Assembly: GCA_044338255.1 (NCBI GenBank)
Contig: JBIILZ010000019.1
Coordinates: forward strand, 1-43,091
Source: CAIUVD01 sp044338255
GTDB lineage: Bacteria; Planctomycetota; UBA11346
Direction: 5' to 3'
Length of the DNA stretch: 43,091 nt
The first letter of the stretch is position 1; each line of letters begins with the position of its first letter. This document shows positions 17,601-25,069 of this stretch, piece by piece. Under the pieces are notes generated by a model. That model was given only the letters and a program-made list of their open reading frames with translations, was not told the origin of the DNA and searched no databases. The position numbers and the translations under genes were made by a program.

Positions 17601-20509
17601 GGAATCGCCGGCGCGAGCCGCCGCTGGGTAAAGAAACCTCGCGTCGGGCTGTACAACATCGCGATATAACTATCACGTCCACTCAACATGGGTGACAATC
17701 CCGCACTCCCATCGCGCAGCATGAGGCCAACCTTCTGGTCAGCCGTTCCGCCGGTGAGCGTGGTAGGCTCAATTTTACATTGAACATACGCGAACTTGGC
17801 CGAATTAAATCCGGTGAAAGATTCCGGAAGATAGAGCCCGCGCGCTAATCCCGAGGTCGTCCCCGAGGGGATGCCCTGCCTGGCTTGTGAGGCACTCGAC
17901 CATTCCAACCCGACCGACTGACTGCCGGTCTCCTGATAATAATCGATGACGAAATGATACGGTGTATTTTTTACCAATGACCCACTGGTGACATACGAAT
18001 ACGGCGTCGCAGACTGACTTTTCCATGATCCTGGAACTGTCGCCAGGTTACCATCGAACCACAGACGAACCCCATCACCACCGCGCACCGTGAAGGTATA
18101 CACCTCATCGTATTGAGGGACGACAAAGCCCTCGTAACGCAAACTATGATGACTCTGCTTACTCAGGTCATTTCCTACCGTCGCAGCAATATCGCTCAGA
18201 GCCGGCATGGCCACCACCGCCATGACCAGACTCGGGGTCGGGGTGAGATCAGGAATACCCGTAAGTGCACGACTATTGTAATTCCGCGTGCCCTCATTGC
18301 CATCGCCACTCTCACCGCCCCACGTGGCCATAATCAACGCGCTATCCGCCAGCGCCGTCGGATCCGTTTCGTCCTTTGGCGAGGCATCCTTAAAATAGGA
18401 GACCTTAACACCGGGTTGAGATTGCCCGCCCCACTGCGGCCGCTTCAGATGAAAGAAACGCCAATTATCATTATACCATTGCGGTGTACGGGCAATGCCA
18501 CCGATCTGGGAAATTTCCACATATGGCGGCGCACCTTCACGACCGGCGGCGGACACCGCCAGGGCTCCACCGGGACTATAAGAATGACGCCGCAGCTGAC
18601 CGTTGAGATTCACCGGCAACGGATCCGTATCCGTCAAAGGAGCATCGAAGCCGATTCCACGCCACGCCTGGGAACGCGCTCCTGGACTGATATTTTCACT
18701 GACATCGATGGCAAAAAAGGGAAGGAAGGATGCCCGCCAGTGCTTTCCATATGCAAATGGAAGATAATCCGCCGACGTTGATGGAACGGGGTCTATGAGT
18801 GCCGCTCCGGGCCAAATGGTCGTGTCCGGAACCGGACGCTCGACGATCGCCAAGCCCATTTTCGCCATCTGTATGGGGGCGCTCAAACCGCTCGCCGTGA
18901 CCTTTTTCACTTCCCATCCCGAGCCATCGGTAAGGCGCACTAAACAACCATCACCTAGCGCTAGACCAAGATATTTTCCCGGGACTTCAACCACATGACC
19001 AAAATCACTGGCTGATTGCGCCGCGCTTTTGTTATCACCGCTATTCATCACCGCAAAGATTGGCGCAGCCAACTCATGCTGATCGGTTGACGGGTTGTTA
19101 TCAGCATCGCTGTACATAATTTGCTGGCGCTCGAGCGGCCTCAAAGGAGCGTCCTCGACACCGGACAGCTCGCGTGGTAATTTCTTTACTTTTCCACCGG
19201 TTTCATTGCTACGCAGATAGCCGGCGAAACCTTGCGGGCGAGCCGGATCATAAGCCGTCGATCCAATCGAATACTGCTTCCACTCGCTGCCATCCTTGCC
19301 GGCAAACCACCCGTCACGCGCATCATTACGCCGATGTGAATCCTGATCCATTCCAAGTAAGGGCACACCATTTTTATCCGCATCCCAATTGAATGTCTGG
19401 GCAGAGGCAATCGACAACGACGGATTAAGATGCTTAAAGCCCGCACCCGTGGTCACAAAGCCGCTGGCATCCTTCACGCGATACGGATTGATCACATTCA
19501 CCTTCTTAGCGCTAATCTTGCTCACCTCACTCAACTCAGCTGGGGTTATGCCGATCTCTCCGTCGCGCGGATAGAGATGTGCCGGATTATCGTCATAGGC
19601 CGATGCCACCGCCCAACCACTCGGCACTGACTTCATCGGAAAGTCGTTCAAGGCCCCATACATGGTCTGTTTGCTTAACCTAAAAATACCATCCACCGCC
19701 GTGACCCGTACCGGCAAATTGTCTTCTGCGCTCTCATCGATCCCATTTAAATTAAGATCCCGCCACTTGGTTGGACCGATGATCGTTTGCTCGCTCGGTC
19801 CGGACACCGCCGCGTAGTCATTCGTGAGCGAGCCAGAACCGACGTAGAGGGCGCCATTGGTGTGGACATTTCCGCGAATCTCGACCTTGTCCTCATGCGT
19901 TATTTCAAGATCGCCTTTGTTGCCGCTTTGCGCATAAAAGATGACATAACGAAAAAGCGCCTCCTTATTGATCACCGCGTAGCGAACCCCCTGGGCCCGT
20001 GCCAAAACCTGCTCTGGCGAACTCGGCGTATATCGCGCCTCGGCTGCGATACGGAATAAAAAGGTGTTGTCATTGGCCAACTGCTTGCTTCCCGGCTCTG
20101 GCGCCCAGCTCGGATTGGGGTTCGGATTGGCAATAAACTCGATCTCCGTTGGGTTCTCTGGGTTATTAAATGGCGCCGTATAGCTGGGCTCTACTTTCCA
20201 GCGTACTTCACAATTACCGATGTAATCAACACCGTAATTGTCACTGCCAAAGTGTGCTTTCCAGCGCGTAAACTCGACTGGGTCACCGAGACTCGCCAAC
20301 TCCAGAACCTGTTGTTCGCGCCGCGCAAGAACAAATTCAACGGCCCCGACCGCCTCGATACCACCCCGAACATGGGTTGTAGATTGATGCGATTTTATCG
20401 CCGATTCACTGGATAAAATCACCATGGCCACAAGCGCCATAAGAATACCCATAGCGACAATTAGCGTGTTCCCCGACCGGGAAAAAGACGAGCGAATTGA
20501 GTATCTCAT
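14639..20509 (-). CDS. giant PilX-like surface protein with PA14 domain (1956 aa)
   Basis: The N-terminus has a short basic stretch, Gly13, and one hydrophobic helix (about 14-36). This is a PilX/GspK-like arrangement, but without the Glu5 of ordinary prepilins. A PilX-type region follows (IRGNVHTNGALYVGSG, near 220). A PA14 domain lies at about 775-895 (YEGFVVP, YTFTVRGGDGVRLWFDG, YHFVIDYYQETG); PA14 commonly binds glycans. A Ca-binding-type loop DKNSDGIVD sits near 1445, and DLNLNGIDE earlier. The last 230 residues (AVYVQGDVNT, LAIFGDSINLES, MTFNGSLVVMDSRRYTRAF) resemble ends of PilX-like proteins that close a pilus or pseudopilus. AGAGGA precedes the ATG by 7 nt. It is last in the regulator-pilV-pilW-giant run and AT-richer than its neighbours. 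A link to Verrucomicrobia Verru_Chthon cassette A proteins is possible but unproven. Confidence 0.8.
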   Translation of the reverse strand: MRYSIRSSFSRSGNTLIVAMGILMALVAMVILSSESAIKSHQSTTHVRGGIEAVGAVEFVLARREQQVLELASLGDPVEFTRWKAHFGSDNYGVDYIGNCEVRWKVEPSYTAPFNNPENPTEIEFIANPNPNPSWAPEPGSKQLANDNTFLFRIAAEARYTPSSPEQVLARAQGVRYAVINKEALFRYVIFYAQSGNKGDLEITHEDKVEIRGNVHTNGALYVGSGSLTNDYAAVSGPSEQTIIGPTKWRDLNLNGIDESAEDNLPVRVTAVDGIFRLSKQTMYGALNDFPMKSVPSGWAVASAYDDNPAHLYPRDGEIGITPAELSEVSKISAKKVNVINPYRVKDASGFVTTGAGFKHLNPSLSIASAQTFNWDADKNGVPLLGMDQDSHRRNDARDGWFAGKDGSEWKQYSIGSTAYDPARPQGFAGYLRSNETGGKVKKLPRELSGVEDAPLRPLERQQIMYSDADNNPSTDQHELAAPIFAVMNSGDNKSAAQSASDFGHVVEVPGKYLGLALGDGCLVRLTDGSGWEVKKVTASGLSAPIQMAKMGLAIVERPVPDTTIWPGAALIDPVPSTSADYLPFAYGKHWRASFLPFFAIDVSENISPGARSQAWRGIGFDAPLTDTDPLPVNLNGQLRRHSYSPGGALAVSAAGREGAPPYVEISQIGGIARTPQWYNDNWRFFHLKRPQWGGQSQPGVKVSYFKDASPKDETDPTALADSALIMATWGGESGDGNEGTRNYNSRALTGIPDLTPTPSLVMAVVAMPALSDIAATVGNDLSKQSHHSLRYEGFVVPQYDEVYTFTVRGGDGVRLWFDGNLATVPGSWKSQSATPYSYVTSGSLVKNTPYHFVIDYYQETGSQSVGLEWSSASQARQGIPSGTTSGLARGLYLPESFTGFNSAKFAYVQCKIEPTTLTGGTADQKVGLMLRDGSAGLSPMLSGRDSYIAMLYSPTRGFFTQRRLAPAIPVVSDRSSWFVGSGGRCKANGVPIFVSVDGMAPAAIPNNGTCDQVGSPMVYTDWHRPSTLKKVSTFNQPPVLIYNHDASKKMYDELARVTVTVNSQFCDLGDGNPFVAKYGYVGATNTARRSRSPWVDAYKFLRRDVRVALSSAGGVDFPDFSDARSLRVFSSSNTQATDIQEFSPAEAYHRDATQLDLIYKSWSAVVRSYGTSVSTELTVAENWVFSVTGQQIIKMNSKNWNGRNDWVLAPVPSILFNADTNLVYSAEPDLDWSSCPAPVPPAAPNMTQWDDNLERSFGLNMIYDKPYVVNDVNSYVSSYGQWSASLVPQYSPWESSWDDAGQFYIPAPTHSYRPDRWDETPFPAAGTLTIRSLVGAGARWRDDQPNPGGALPVLGPNIFLRIEQVAVNIFNFRYYSGPKTEAQLTDQDFQTLKDSGSQPVTANLAGWSPNLLVGPCVQSGSKVAATNVVFEDISIKINQDSSDKNSDGIVDHADWDAAGLGSGSPSAKYLASQYQVFFGIYDITEDFFDYLSSQPTAACASEEWFFSAREFWSQSRTWEDGTEKDASDPARTSYAGHDVITNRQLLGKTTVLTLNLGKDAVDMDGAAPGIQAEGIQGYLRYRSLSAAVQKPMSSLPVPVVAVDGQLSKLFNGLMYASRTNRYPWNPNRSLAFNSGSNPWSFDPLRPLPNSFSLSAPDMVSLSAASMPDANMLWRGVHKLQPYPLAVAPAFRPDDFHHGVRIRNASNIYWGYSANKFGESKTSIVCPNAVYVQGDVNTVKHLVTVRGLATSVDKNTPLAIFGDSINLESENFKPTDYQNAGLAVTGQGVVSGKGVLAAPAQSVAENTTYVTCFLTHNIPTSRARVREGQSAAFIDTMLFNEDWNPTLGRKTMTFNGSLVVMDSRRYTRAFLLDANKQYGRTVFGTTISDELSAALQASWTALLGGPQWTHSAPSVYRSPVRTYVFNDDLLTAEGTPPFTPFGVTSSGVGGWVRIVE

Positions 20510-20524
20510 GATATATTCCTCTGT

Positions 20525-21820
20525 TTAATACGTAAACGAAATGGGTGCGCCGATATTCGGCAAATCCAAGGCCTGATCGACACTGCTATTTTTTGCACGC
20601 ATGGTGAAAGTCGTTTCAACCATCATCTTCACACTAAGATGTGAATCCCCGAGAGTCTGCACCCGACGCGCTAAAAATATGCGGGCGCGTACCTGGTTTA
20701 TCTGCAACGTTGGGTCATGACGCGAGTTCTCAAAGAGCACGCGCACCACATTATCCGACAACACCTCATCAACGATGAGCGCTTGATTCCCATTGATGAC
20801 CAGCGCTTCTCCCGCCGAGGATCCCATCGCCGGCTGCGCACCGCTTACCGGCGCACCGCTTACCGGCGCACCGCTCACCGGCGCGGCGAAGGCACGTACC
20901 AGACGACCATAGCCCTGACCATGCGGGGTCGGCACCACCGCATAGGTAAAAACCCGGAGATTTTCGTCGAATTGCGCTTGAAACGAAATCCGCCCTTGCT
21001 CCTCCCATTGCAGAATAACGCCATTTTCGCCAGTCATCTGCGTGTCGAGATGGGCACCCTCAAGCACCACGCCGTATGATTGACCGCCGCCCTGTGGCAG
21101 TGGCGCCCACCGGCCCGTGCCATCATTCAATTCTTGCCAACCCGAGGTGTGAAAAATGCCCAGAGCGGCGTGGTTATCGGGAGCCGCCCAGGTCGCCGCC
21201 GGCTCCTTACCGAAGTTGACCATCGGTCGCTGCGTACGTGAGGGCAGTTTATTTGCGATATCCAATGGCACATTACCACTGACATTCCATGAATTCACCG
21301 TACAGCGCAAAAATATGAGCTCTTGACTGCGCGCATAAAAACTCTCGTGATAACGCTGCGCCCCCAAGACACTGAGTGCCCCCGGAGTGCTCGTCGCATC
21401 GGCTACATGACCCGGAAAATCGCCCTCTTCAAGCTCTTGAAATGCGACCCGCGATGCCGGCCGATACATTTCCGGAAATGCGCTGGATTGACCGCCTGCG
21501 CCCGCGCCGAGCGCACTACCTGCCGGCTGCGTAATGCAGGGGAAGTAGCGCAATCCGCGATCGACCTCAAAAGTTACACCGCTGTATGGCCCGCCGTCGG
21601 CGGGAAAATACCACCCACTCGCCGAGAGATCCGTGCCGACTTCAGAAAAAATCCTTTTGGCATCCTGCGCCAGGTCATCTTGGGCCTGACCAAGCGCAAC
21701 ATAACTACTCATCGACATCATGGTCTGCAGAACAACGCCGAGAACGGTCATCGTGATGGCCATGGCGATCATCACTTCGATCAGGGTGTATCCCAGTCGC
21801 GGACGAGGACTCGAAATCAT
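20525..21820 (-). CDS. PilW-like type IV pseudopilin
   Basis: A 431-residue protein with a canonical prepilin leader. Gly10 precedes the cleavage site, the mature protein begins YTLIEVMIAMAITMTVLG, and Glu15 is the invariant Glu5. This predicts processing by PilD and anchoring in the inner membrane before assembly. The C-terminal globular part is PilW-like (AQDDLAQDAKRIFSEVGTDL). A triple in-frame GAPVS repeat lies near residue 325. The start overlaps the PilV-like stop (ATGA, 21817-21820), and the giant gene begins 15 bp after its stop, so the three are one operon. Confidence 0.85.
   Translation of the reverse strand: MISSPRPRLGYTLIEVMIAMAITMTVLGVVLQTMMSMSSYVALGQAQDDLAQDAKRIFSEVGTDLSASGWYFPADGGPYSGVTFEVDRGLRYFPCITQPAGSALGAGAGGQSSAFPEMYRPASRVAFQELEEGDFPGHVADATSTPGALSVLGAQRYHESFYARSQELIFLRCTVNSWNVSGNVPLDIANKLPSRTQRPMVNFGKEPAATWAAPDNHAALGIFHTSGWQELNDGTGRWAPLPQGGGQSYGVVLEGAHLDTQMTGENGVILQWEEQGRISFQAQFDENLRVFTYAVVPTPHGQGYGRLVRAFAAPVSGAPVSGAPVSGAQPAMGSSAGEALVINGNQALIVDEVLSDNVVRVLFENSRHDPTLQINQVRARIFLARRVQTLGDSHLSVKMMVETTFTMRAKNSSVDQALDLPNIGAPISFTY
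20834..20878 (-). repeat. 15-bp triple repeat inside the PilW-like gene
   Basis: Three consecutive 15-bp units (20834, 20849, 20864), nearly identical and in frame, encode the pentapeptide GAPVS three times. A multiple of three keeps the frame, so copy number could change without inactivating the protein. Confidence 0.9.
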
Positions 21821-22467
21821 AGCTTCCTCCCGGTTACCATTTCCAGATGTCGCGTTGGACTCAGCTCAATCACGATGCGAATGAGCACCGGATCATCGAC
21901 ACCGATTAAGGTGGGATCGGAAATCCCAAGTGTTTCCGACGTCGGATTGAGACGATAAAGTAGCCGTTTTTCGGCTGCATGCAGGGTCGCGCGTGCCGCC
22001 GCGACCGACGCAATGGCGTGATCCTCACCCATTCCCTCTTGGCCGAGCAGCGGGTCACCATTGGCGTCCTTGTGGGAAATGGCTCGATAATATTCGAAAT
22101 AGACCTTCAGCGAGGTCGTTGATCCATCGCTCACGATCGGCTGGGTCAGCAAGCCATACGTGACGAGATCCGTCTGCGTCATGGGCGGAGCATCACCGTT
22201 GCTGACGACATGATCCTCGAACAGCCGCGGTCGTGACCAGGGCAGACGGGCGGTACCTAAATCTGCCCAGGCAGCACCCTGGACTCGATCGACCAGGGTG
22301 CGCATCAAGGCATTGATGCGTGTATGTTCCATCGTCGACTTACGCGCGCCGTCCAACGCAGAGATTGACGACAGCACCGCCATCAAGCCGACTGCTACCA
22401 CGGACATCGCCACCATCGTCTCTAAGAGGGTGAATGACCACCTTGTCCCTGGCGTGATATTATTCAT
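21817..22467 (-). CDS. PilV-like type IV pseudopilin
   Basis: A 216-residue protein with a prepilin N-terminus: FTLLETMVAMSVVAVGLMAVLSS after Ser11, with Glu16 at the Glu5 position. The residue before the cleavage site is Ser where Gly is usual, which PilD tolerates less well. The remainder is PilV/PulI-like (DGARKSTMEHTRINALMRTLVDR). It is the first pseudopilin of the operon and its stop overlaps the PilW-like start. Upstream lies an AT-rich regulatory region with a palindrome and a possible sigma-54 site. Confidence 0.82.
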   Translation of the reverse strand: MNNITPGTRWSFTLLETMVAMSVVAVGLMAVLSSISALDGARKSTMEHTRINALMRTLVDRVQGAAWADLGTARLPWSRPRLFEDHVVSNGDAPPMTQTDLVTYGLLTQPIVSDGSTTSLKVYFEYYRAISHKDANGDPLLGQEGMGEDHAIASVAAARATLHAAEKRLLYRLNPTSETLGISDPTLIGVDDPVLIRIVIELSPTRHLEMVTGRKL

Positions 22468-22471
22468 ACAG

Positions 22472-22486
22472 TCGATTCTTAATCGA
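22472..22486. promoter_or_regulatory. palindrome before the PilV-like start (possible operator)
   Basis: TCGATT-CTT-AATCGA has 6-bp arms. With the following bases it gives two direct GATTC half-sites 11 bp apart (22474 and 22485). It lies 5-19 nt upstream of the PilV-like ATG. GATTC is also the arm of the palindrome at 23259-23275 beside the regulator gene, so both could be sites for that regulator. Confidence 0.4.
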
Positions 22487-22520
22487 TTCAGTCTGAAACC
22501 CGCGTGGTAATTTACTACAT

Positions 22521-22534
22521 GCTACATTTTTTCC
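22521..22534 (-). promoter_or_regulatory. weak sigma-54-like element before the PilV-like gene
   Basis: On the minus strand the sequence reads AGGAAAAAATGTAGCAT. GG and GC have the required 10-nt spacing and TAGCA approximates TTGCA, but the -24 element lacks CAC. It would start transcription about 40 nt before the PilV-like ATG. Many pilin operons use RpoN, but a GG-N10-GC match is common by chance. Confidence 0.22.
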
Positions 22535-22777
22535 TTAACTTATGGTATTTTGCAGCAAAAATGGTCGTTTATAAAATGTACATATATAATAATAGAAACA
22601 CTCCTAACGCTGTGACGGCACTCAGCACGGCGGGTTCCACTCAACATGGCAAACGCCATTGCGACAGGACGTTGAAAGTATTTATCCCAGGCGTGCTCGA
22701 GCTGCAAAGTGCATGATGCAATGGAATGAAATGGAATAGCAGCGCCATTTCGAGTATCATGCAACGCCGCACGCCGT

Positions 22778-22792
22778 GGGCGGGCGGGCGGG
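22778..22792 (+). other. canonical G-quadruplex motif
   Basis: Four GGG tracts separated by single C residues (GGGCGGGCGGGCGGG) fit the tight-loop G4 rule. The motif lies 21 bp past the stop of the XRE-like regulator and upstream of the pseudopilin operon, on the template strand for both. Confidence 0.7.
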
Positions 22793-22812
22793 CGGCACCT
22801 GCGCTTGGGGGC

Positions 22813-23211
22813 TCAATGAGGCGGGTTGCTGCTCGGTGGGGCTGGCGGCTGCTTTTCAGCCAATAATTGCTCGACCTGTCCACTCACTGTGGCGTTCTGT
22901 TCGCGCAATTGCACCACTTCCGCACGCAGAGAGATGACCCACTTGCGGAGCTCACTGGGAGCTCGTGCGAGCAGATCCTCGAGCGCGAGACTCACGAATT
23001 GCTGGCGGAGGTCGCCTTCCAGACCGAGAGCGTCGGCCCAGGCGTCGATGCGATCCATCGGCGGCGGCTTGGTGCCAGCGATGACCTTCGAGAGGTAACC
23101 CACCGCACTGCTTTCGATCGCCAACGGCTGAGCCTTGCGGATGAATTCACGCAAGCTCACGAAGCGCTGCTCAATCAAGCCTTTCAAAAAAAACCCGAAA
23201 GTCTGTGCCAC
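22813..23211 (-). CDS. XRE-type HTH regulator with C-terminal coiled coil
   Basis: A 132-residue protein from the GTG at 23211. The first 75 residues fit a Cro/CI-type helix-turn-helix: FLKGLIEQRFVSLREFIRKA, then YLSKVIAGTKPPPMDRIDAWADALGLEGD, the usual recognition and post-HTH helices. A heptad-rich helix follows (LRKWVISLRAEVVQLREQNATV, continuing to QLLAEK), suggesting dimerisation, and then a Pro-rich tail. A longer form from the TTG at 23277 is open, but its extra codons are AT-rich and unlike coding sequence here; neither start has a clear Shine-Dalgarno. It precedes the pseudopilin operon on the same strand and is a candidate regulator of it. Confidence 0.72.
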   Translation of the reverse strand: MAQTFGFFLKGLIEQRFVSLREFIRKAQPLAIESSAVGYLSKVIAGTKPPPMDRIDAWADALGLEGDLRQQFVSLALEDLLARAPSELRKWVISLRAEVVQLREQNATVSGQVEQLLAEKQPPAPPSSNPPH

Positions 23212-23258
23212 GCCCGAGGTTAAGGCTTTTCCAGGAACTAAAACTATTTCTCTTGCTC

Positions 23259-23275
23259 GATTCCTATAAGGAATC
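23259..23275. promoter_or_regulatory. GATTCCT-ATA-AGGAATC palindrome at regulator 5' end
   Basis: A perfect 7-bp inverted repeat with a 3-nt spacer, about 48 bp upstream of the GTG chosen for the XRE-like regulator. This is a typical size and place for an autoregulatory operator. The half-site GATTC recurs before the PilV-like gene. Confidence 0.45.
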
Positions 23276-23328
23276 AAACTAACTAGTTACGAGAGCGAGT
23301 CCTATCCCCCGTTCCCCATGAGCCGTAC

Positions 23329-23592
23329 ATGAACGAACCCCTGAATGCAAGCCCCGACATTGCCCCTGAGGAGGCGGACGTGACGAAGGCTGCCAATTAT
23401 GCATCTGACCTTACCCACCGCGACGTCGATCCCGATTCCTGGCTCACCGCCGACAACGTCAGCCGCGCCTGCGAGCGCAACGATCCTCCGGAGCAACGAC
23501 GGGGGATCTATCCGGCGGTGAAACCCGAACTGCCGCGAGCTTATGGAAGGCGCGGAAATTTGCTGAAATCGGGGGCGCGTTTCTCGAGGTAG
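23329..23592 (+). CDS. small ORF, doubtful (87 aa)
   Basis: An 87-residue open frame between the regulator and menB whose last 52 bp lie antisense to the menB 3' end. It is hydrophilic and acidic at the start (NASPDIAPEEADVTKAANYA) and basic at the end, where it overlaps menB. I recognise no domain and see no good Shine-Dalgarno. The N-terminal 60 codons look more coding-like than the flanks, but the call could be spurious. If it is not real, 23278-23540 is simply a short untranslated spacer. Confidence 0.25.
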   Translation: MNEPLNASPDIAPEEADVTKAANYASDLTHRDVDPDSWLTADNVSRACERNDPPEQRRGIYPAVKPELPRAYGRRGNLLKSGARFSR

Positions 23593-24416
23593 GCGCGATG
23601 CCCCTCGCTGCCTTCTTCGCTCATGTAGAACAGCAGGGTGGCATTGCCGGCAAGCTCCTGGAGACCCGCCTGCCCATCGCAGTCGGCATTGAAGGCGGAC
23701 TTCAGGCAGCGCAGCGCCAATGGCGAATGGACCAGCATCTCATCGCAGAGGGCGATGGTCTTCTCTTCCAGTTCAGCAAGCGGCACCACGTCATTGACTA
23801 GGCCCATCTCGTAGGCGCGCTGCGCATCGTACTGGCGGCAGGTGAACCAGAACTCGCGGGCACGCTTCTGACCGATGCAGCGCGCCAGGTAGCTCGCGCC
23901 GTAGCCGCCATCGAAGGAGCCGACCTTGGGTCCCGTCTGCCCGAAACGGGCGTTGTCAGCGGCGATGGAAATATCGCAGACGAGGTGCAGGACCTGCCCG
24001 CCACCGATGGCCCAGCCGGCGACCATGGCCACCACCGGCTTCGGACAGGTGCGGATCTCGCGCTGAAAATCGAGGACATTCAGGCGCGGAACGATGTCCC
24101 CCTGCTTACCGCCGACGTAACCCCCATGACCGCGCACACGCTGATCGCCGCCGGAGCAGAATGCCTTCGGTCCTTGGCCGGTGAGAATGATCGCACCGAC
24201 GTCGAGATCATCGCGCGCATGCTGCAGGGCATCGCGTAATTCCTGCACCGTTTTCGGGGTGAAGGCGTTATGCACCGCCGGCCGATTGATGGTCAGCTTG
24301 GCGACTTTGCCCGCCGCGCGCGTCGTGTGGTGATAGAGGATATCCTCGTACCCACGATCGATGAGCTGCCACTCGGCCGCCGGACGGATGGGATTGGGAG
24401 ACGTTTCGCTAGTCAT
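23541..24416 (-). CDS. menB: 1,4-dihydroxy-2-naphthoyl-CoA synthase
   Basis: A 291-residue crotonase-fold enzyme that closes the second ring of menaquinone by Dieckmann-type condensation of o-succinylbenzoyl-CoA. Motifs are typical of MenB and not of generic enoyl-CoA hydratases: AFCSGGDQRVRGHGGYVG, FGQTGPKVGSFDGGYG, YDAQRAYEMGLVN, and the C-terminal PDFSKFPRLP. The length is in the usual 270-300 range. No other men gene is present. The start is divergent from the 54-aa ORF with 48 bp between, so promoters may overlap. Confidence 0.95.
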   Translation of the reverse strand: MTSETSPNPIRPAAEWQLIDRGYEDILYHHTTRAAGKVAKLTINRPAVHNAFTPKTVQELRDALQHARDDLDVGAIILTGQGPKAFCSGGDQRVRGHGGYVGGKQGDIVPRLNVLDFQREIRTCPKPVVAMVAGWAIGGGQVLHLVCDISIAADNARFGQTGPKVGSFDGGYGASYLARCIGQKRAREFWFTCRQYDAQRAYEMGLVNDVVPLAELEEKTIALCDEMLVHSPLALRCLKSAFNADCDGQAGLQELAGNATLLFYMSEEGSEGHRAYLEKRAPDFSKFPRLP

Positions 24417-24464
24417 GACTGGAATCTATTACTATCTAGTTAGAACGGAGGGAGAGGTTCACCC

Positions 24465-24629
24465 ATGGTCAAACGACGGCTGACGATCCACGACCATCAG
24501 ACCACTGGTCGGCTTAAATGTACCCGACCGGACGTGCTGCAGCGTGGGGACCTTGCCGCGCAGGTCCAGAGGAACACCGCCGCCCTGGCTGCCGATGTCG
24601 CCCGGCCACGACAAAGGTCGGTGCCATGA
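24465..24629 (+). CDS. 54-aa ORF before doc, candidate antitoxin
   Basis: A short gene beginning MVKRRLTIHDHQ. It has an unusually strong ribosome binding site (GGAGAGG, 7 nt before the ATG at 24465), and its TGA overlaps the ATG of the Doc-family gene (ATGA, 24626-24629). The product is small and basic, with Arg-rich ends and a helix-prone centre (GDLAAQVQRNTAALAADVAR). It does not resemble Phd, AbrB or other antitoxins that I can recognise. Its position, size and translational coupling are those of the antitoxin in a type II pair. Because the toxin fold it precedes may be inactive, its role stays open. Confidence 0.6.
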   Translation: MVKRRLTIHDHQTTGRLKCTRPDVLQRGDLAAQVQRNTAALAADVARPRQRSVP

Positions 24630-25069
24630 AATCAAAAGCCCGTGAGACGCCGATCGGTTACCGGGAAGGAAACGATCCCGGGCCGCGCTTCCTGACCCAG
24701 GGCGATGTCGTGCTCCTGCACGGCGACATCATCACCCGCTTAGGCGGCATGCCGGGAGTAAACGATGCCGGAGCCTTGGCCATGGCCATCAAGCAGCCGC
24801 GTCGTCGGATCCTGGGGCAGCTGGTACATCCCACGCTCATCGATCAGGCTGCGGCCTATCTGTTCCACCTCATCACCGCCCGTCCTTTCCACGATGGCAA
24901 CAAACGCACCGGGCTCTTCGCGGCGTTTTTCTTCCTTCACGACAACGGGACCGAGGTCCTCGACACCAGCGAAGAGTGGTACGCGCTCACCAACGCCGTC
25001 GCCGTCGGTCAGCTCACGCTGACGGAGCTGACGGTGCGCTTCGCGCCGTTTGTGCGTTACGGCGGATAG
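24626..25069 (+). CDS. doc: Doc/Fic-family protein lacking the catalytic His
   Basis: A 147-residue death-on-curing family protein. Doc toxins phosphorylate EF-Tu through the motif HxFx[DN]xNKR. Here the motif reads ARPFHDGNKRTG: Phe88, Asp90, Asn92, Lys93 and Arg94 are kept, but the catalytic His is Arg86. The codon is CGT, one transition from the His codon CAT. The surrounding helices are normal (DAGALAMAIKQP, HPTLIDQAAAYLFHLITARPF, LFAAFFFLHDNG). The start at 24626 has AAAGG at 8 nt and overlaps the upstream 54-aa ORF. The 3' end overlaps the convergent ccsA-like gene by 56 bp. Confidence 0.85.
   Translation: MKSKARETPIGYREGNDPGPRFLTQGDVVLLHGDIITRLGGMPGVNDAGALAMAIKQPRRRILGQLVHPTLIDQAAAYLFHLITARPFHDGNKRTGLFAAFFFLHDNGTEVLDTSEEWYALTNAVAVGQLTLTELTVRFAPFVRYGG

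Larger units (their letters stand above)
22468..22812. other. AT-rich regulatory region upstream of the pseudopilin operon
   Basis: About 345 bp without a credible gene. The part next to the PilV-like start (22468-22620) is strikingly AT-rich for this genome. It holds a palindrome (22472-22486), a possible -24/-12 element (22521-22534) and, near the upstream regulator, a G-quadruplex motif (22778-22792). The short open frames here have no family similarity or ribosome binding site that I can support. Confidence 0.6.

Noticed and set aside
23302..23496. 64-codon minus-strand frame near the XRE-like gene
   Set aside because: No ribosome binding site, no domain and opposed by another weak frame.
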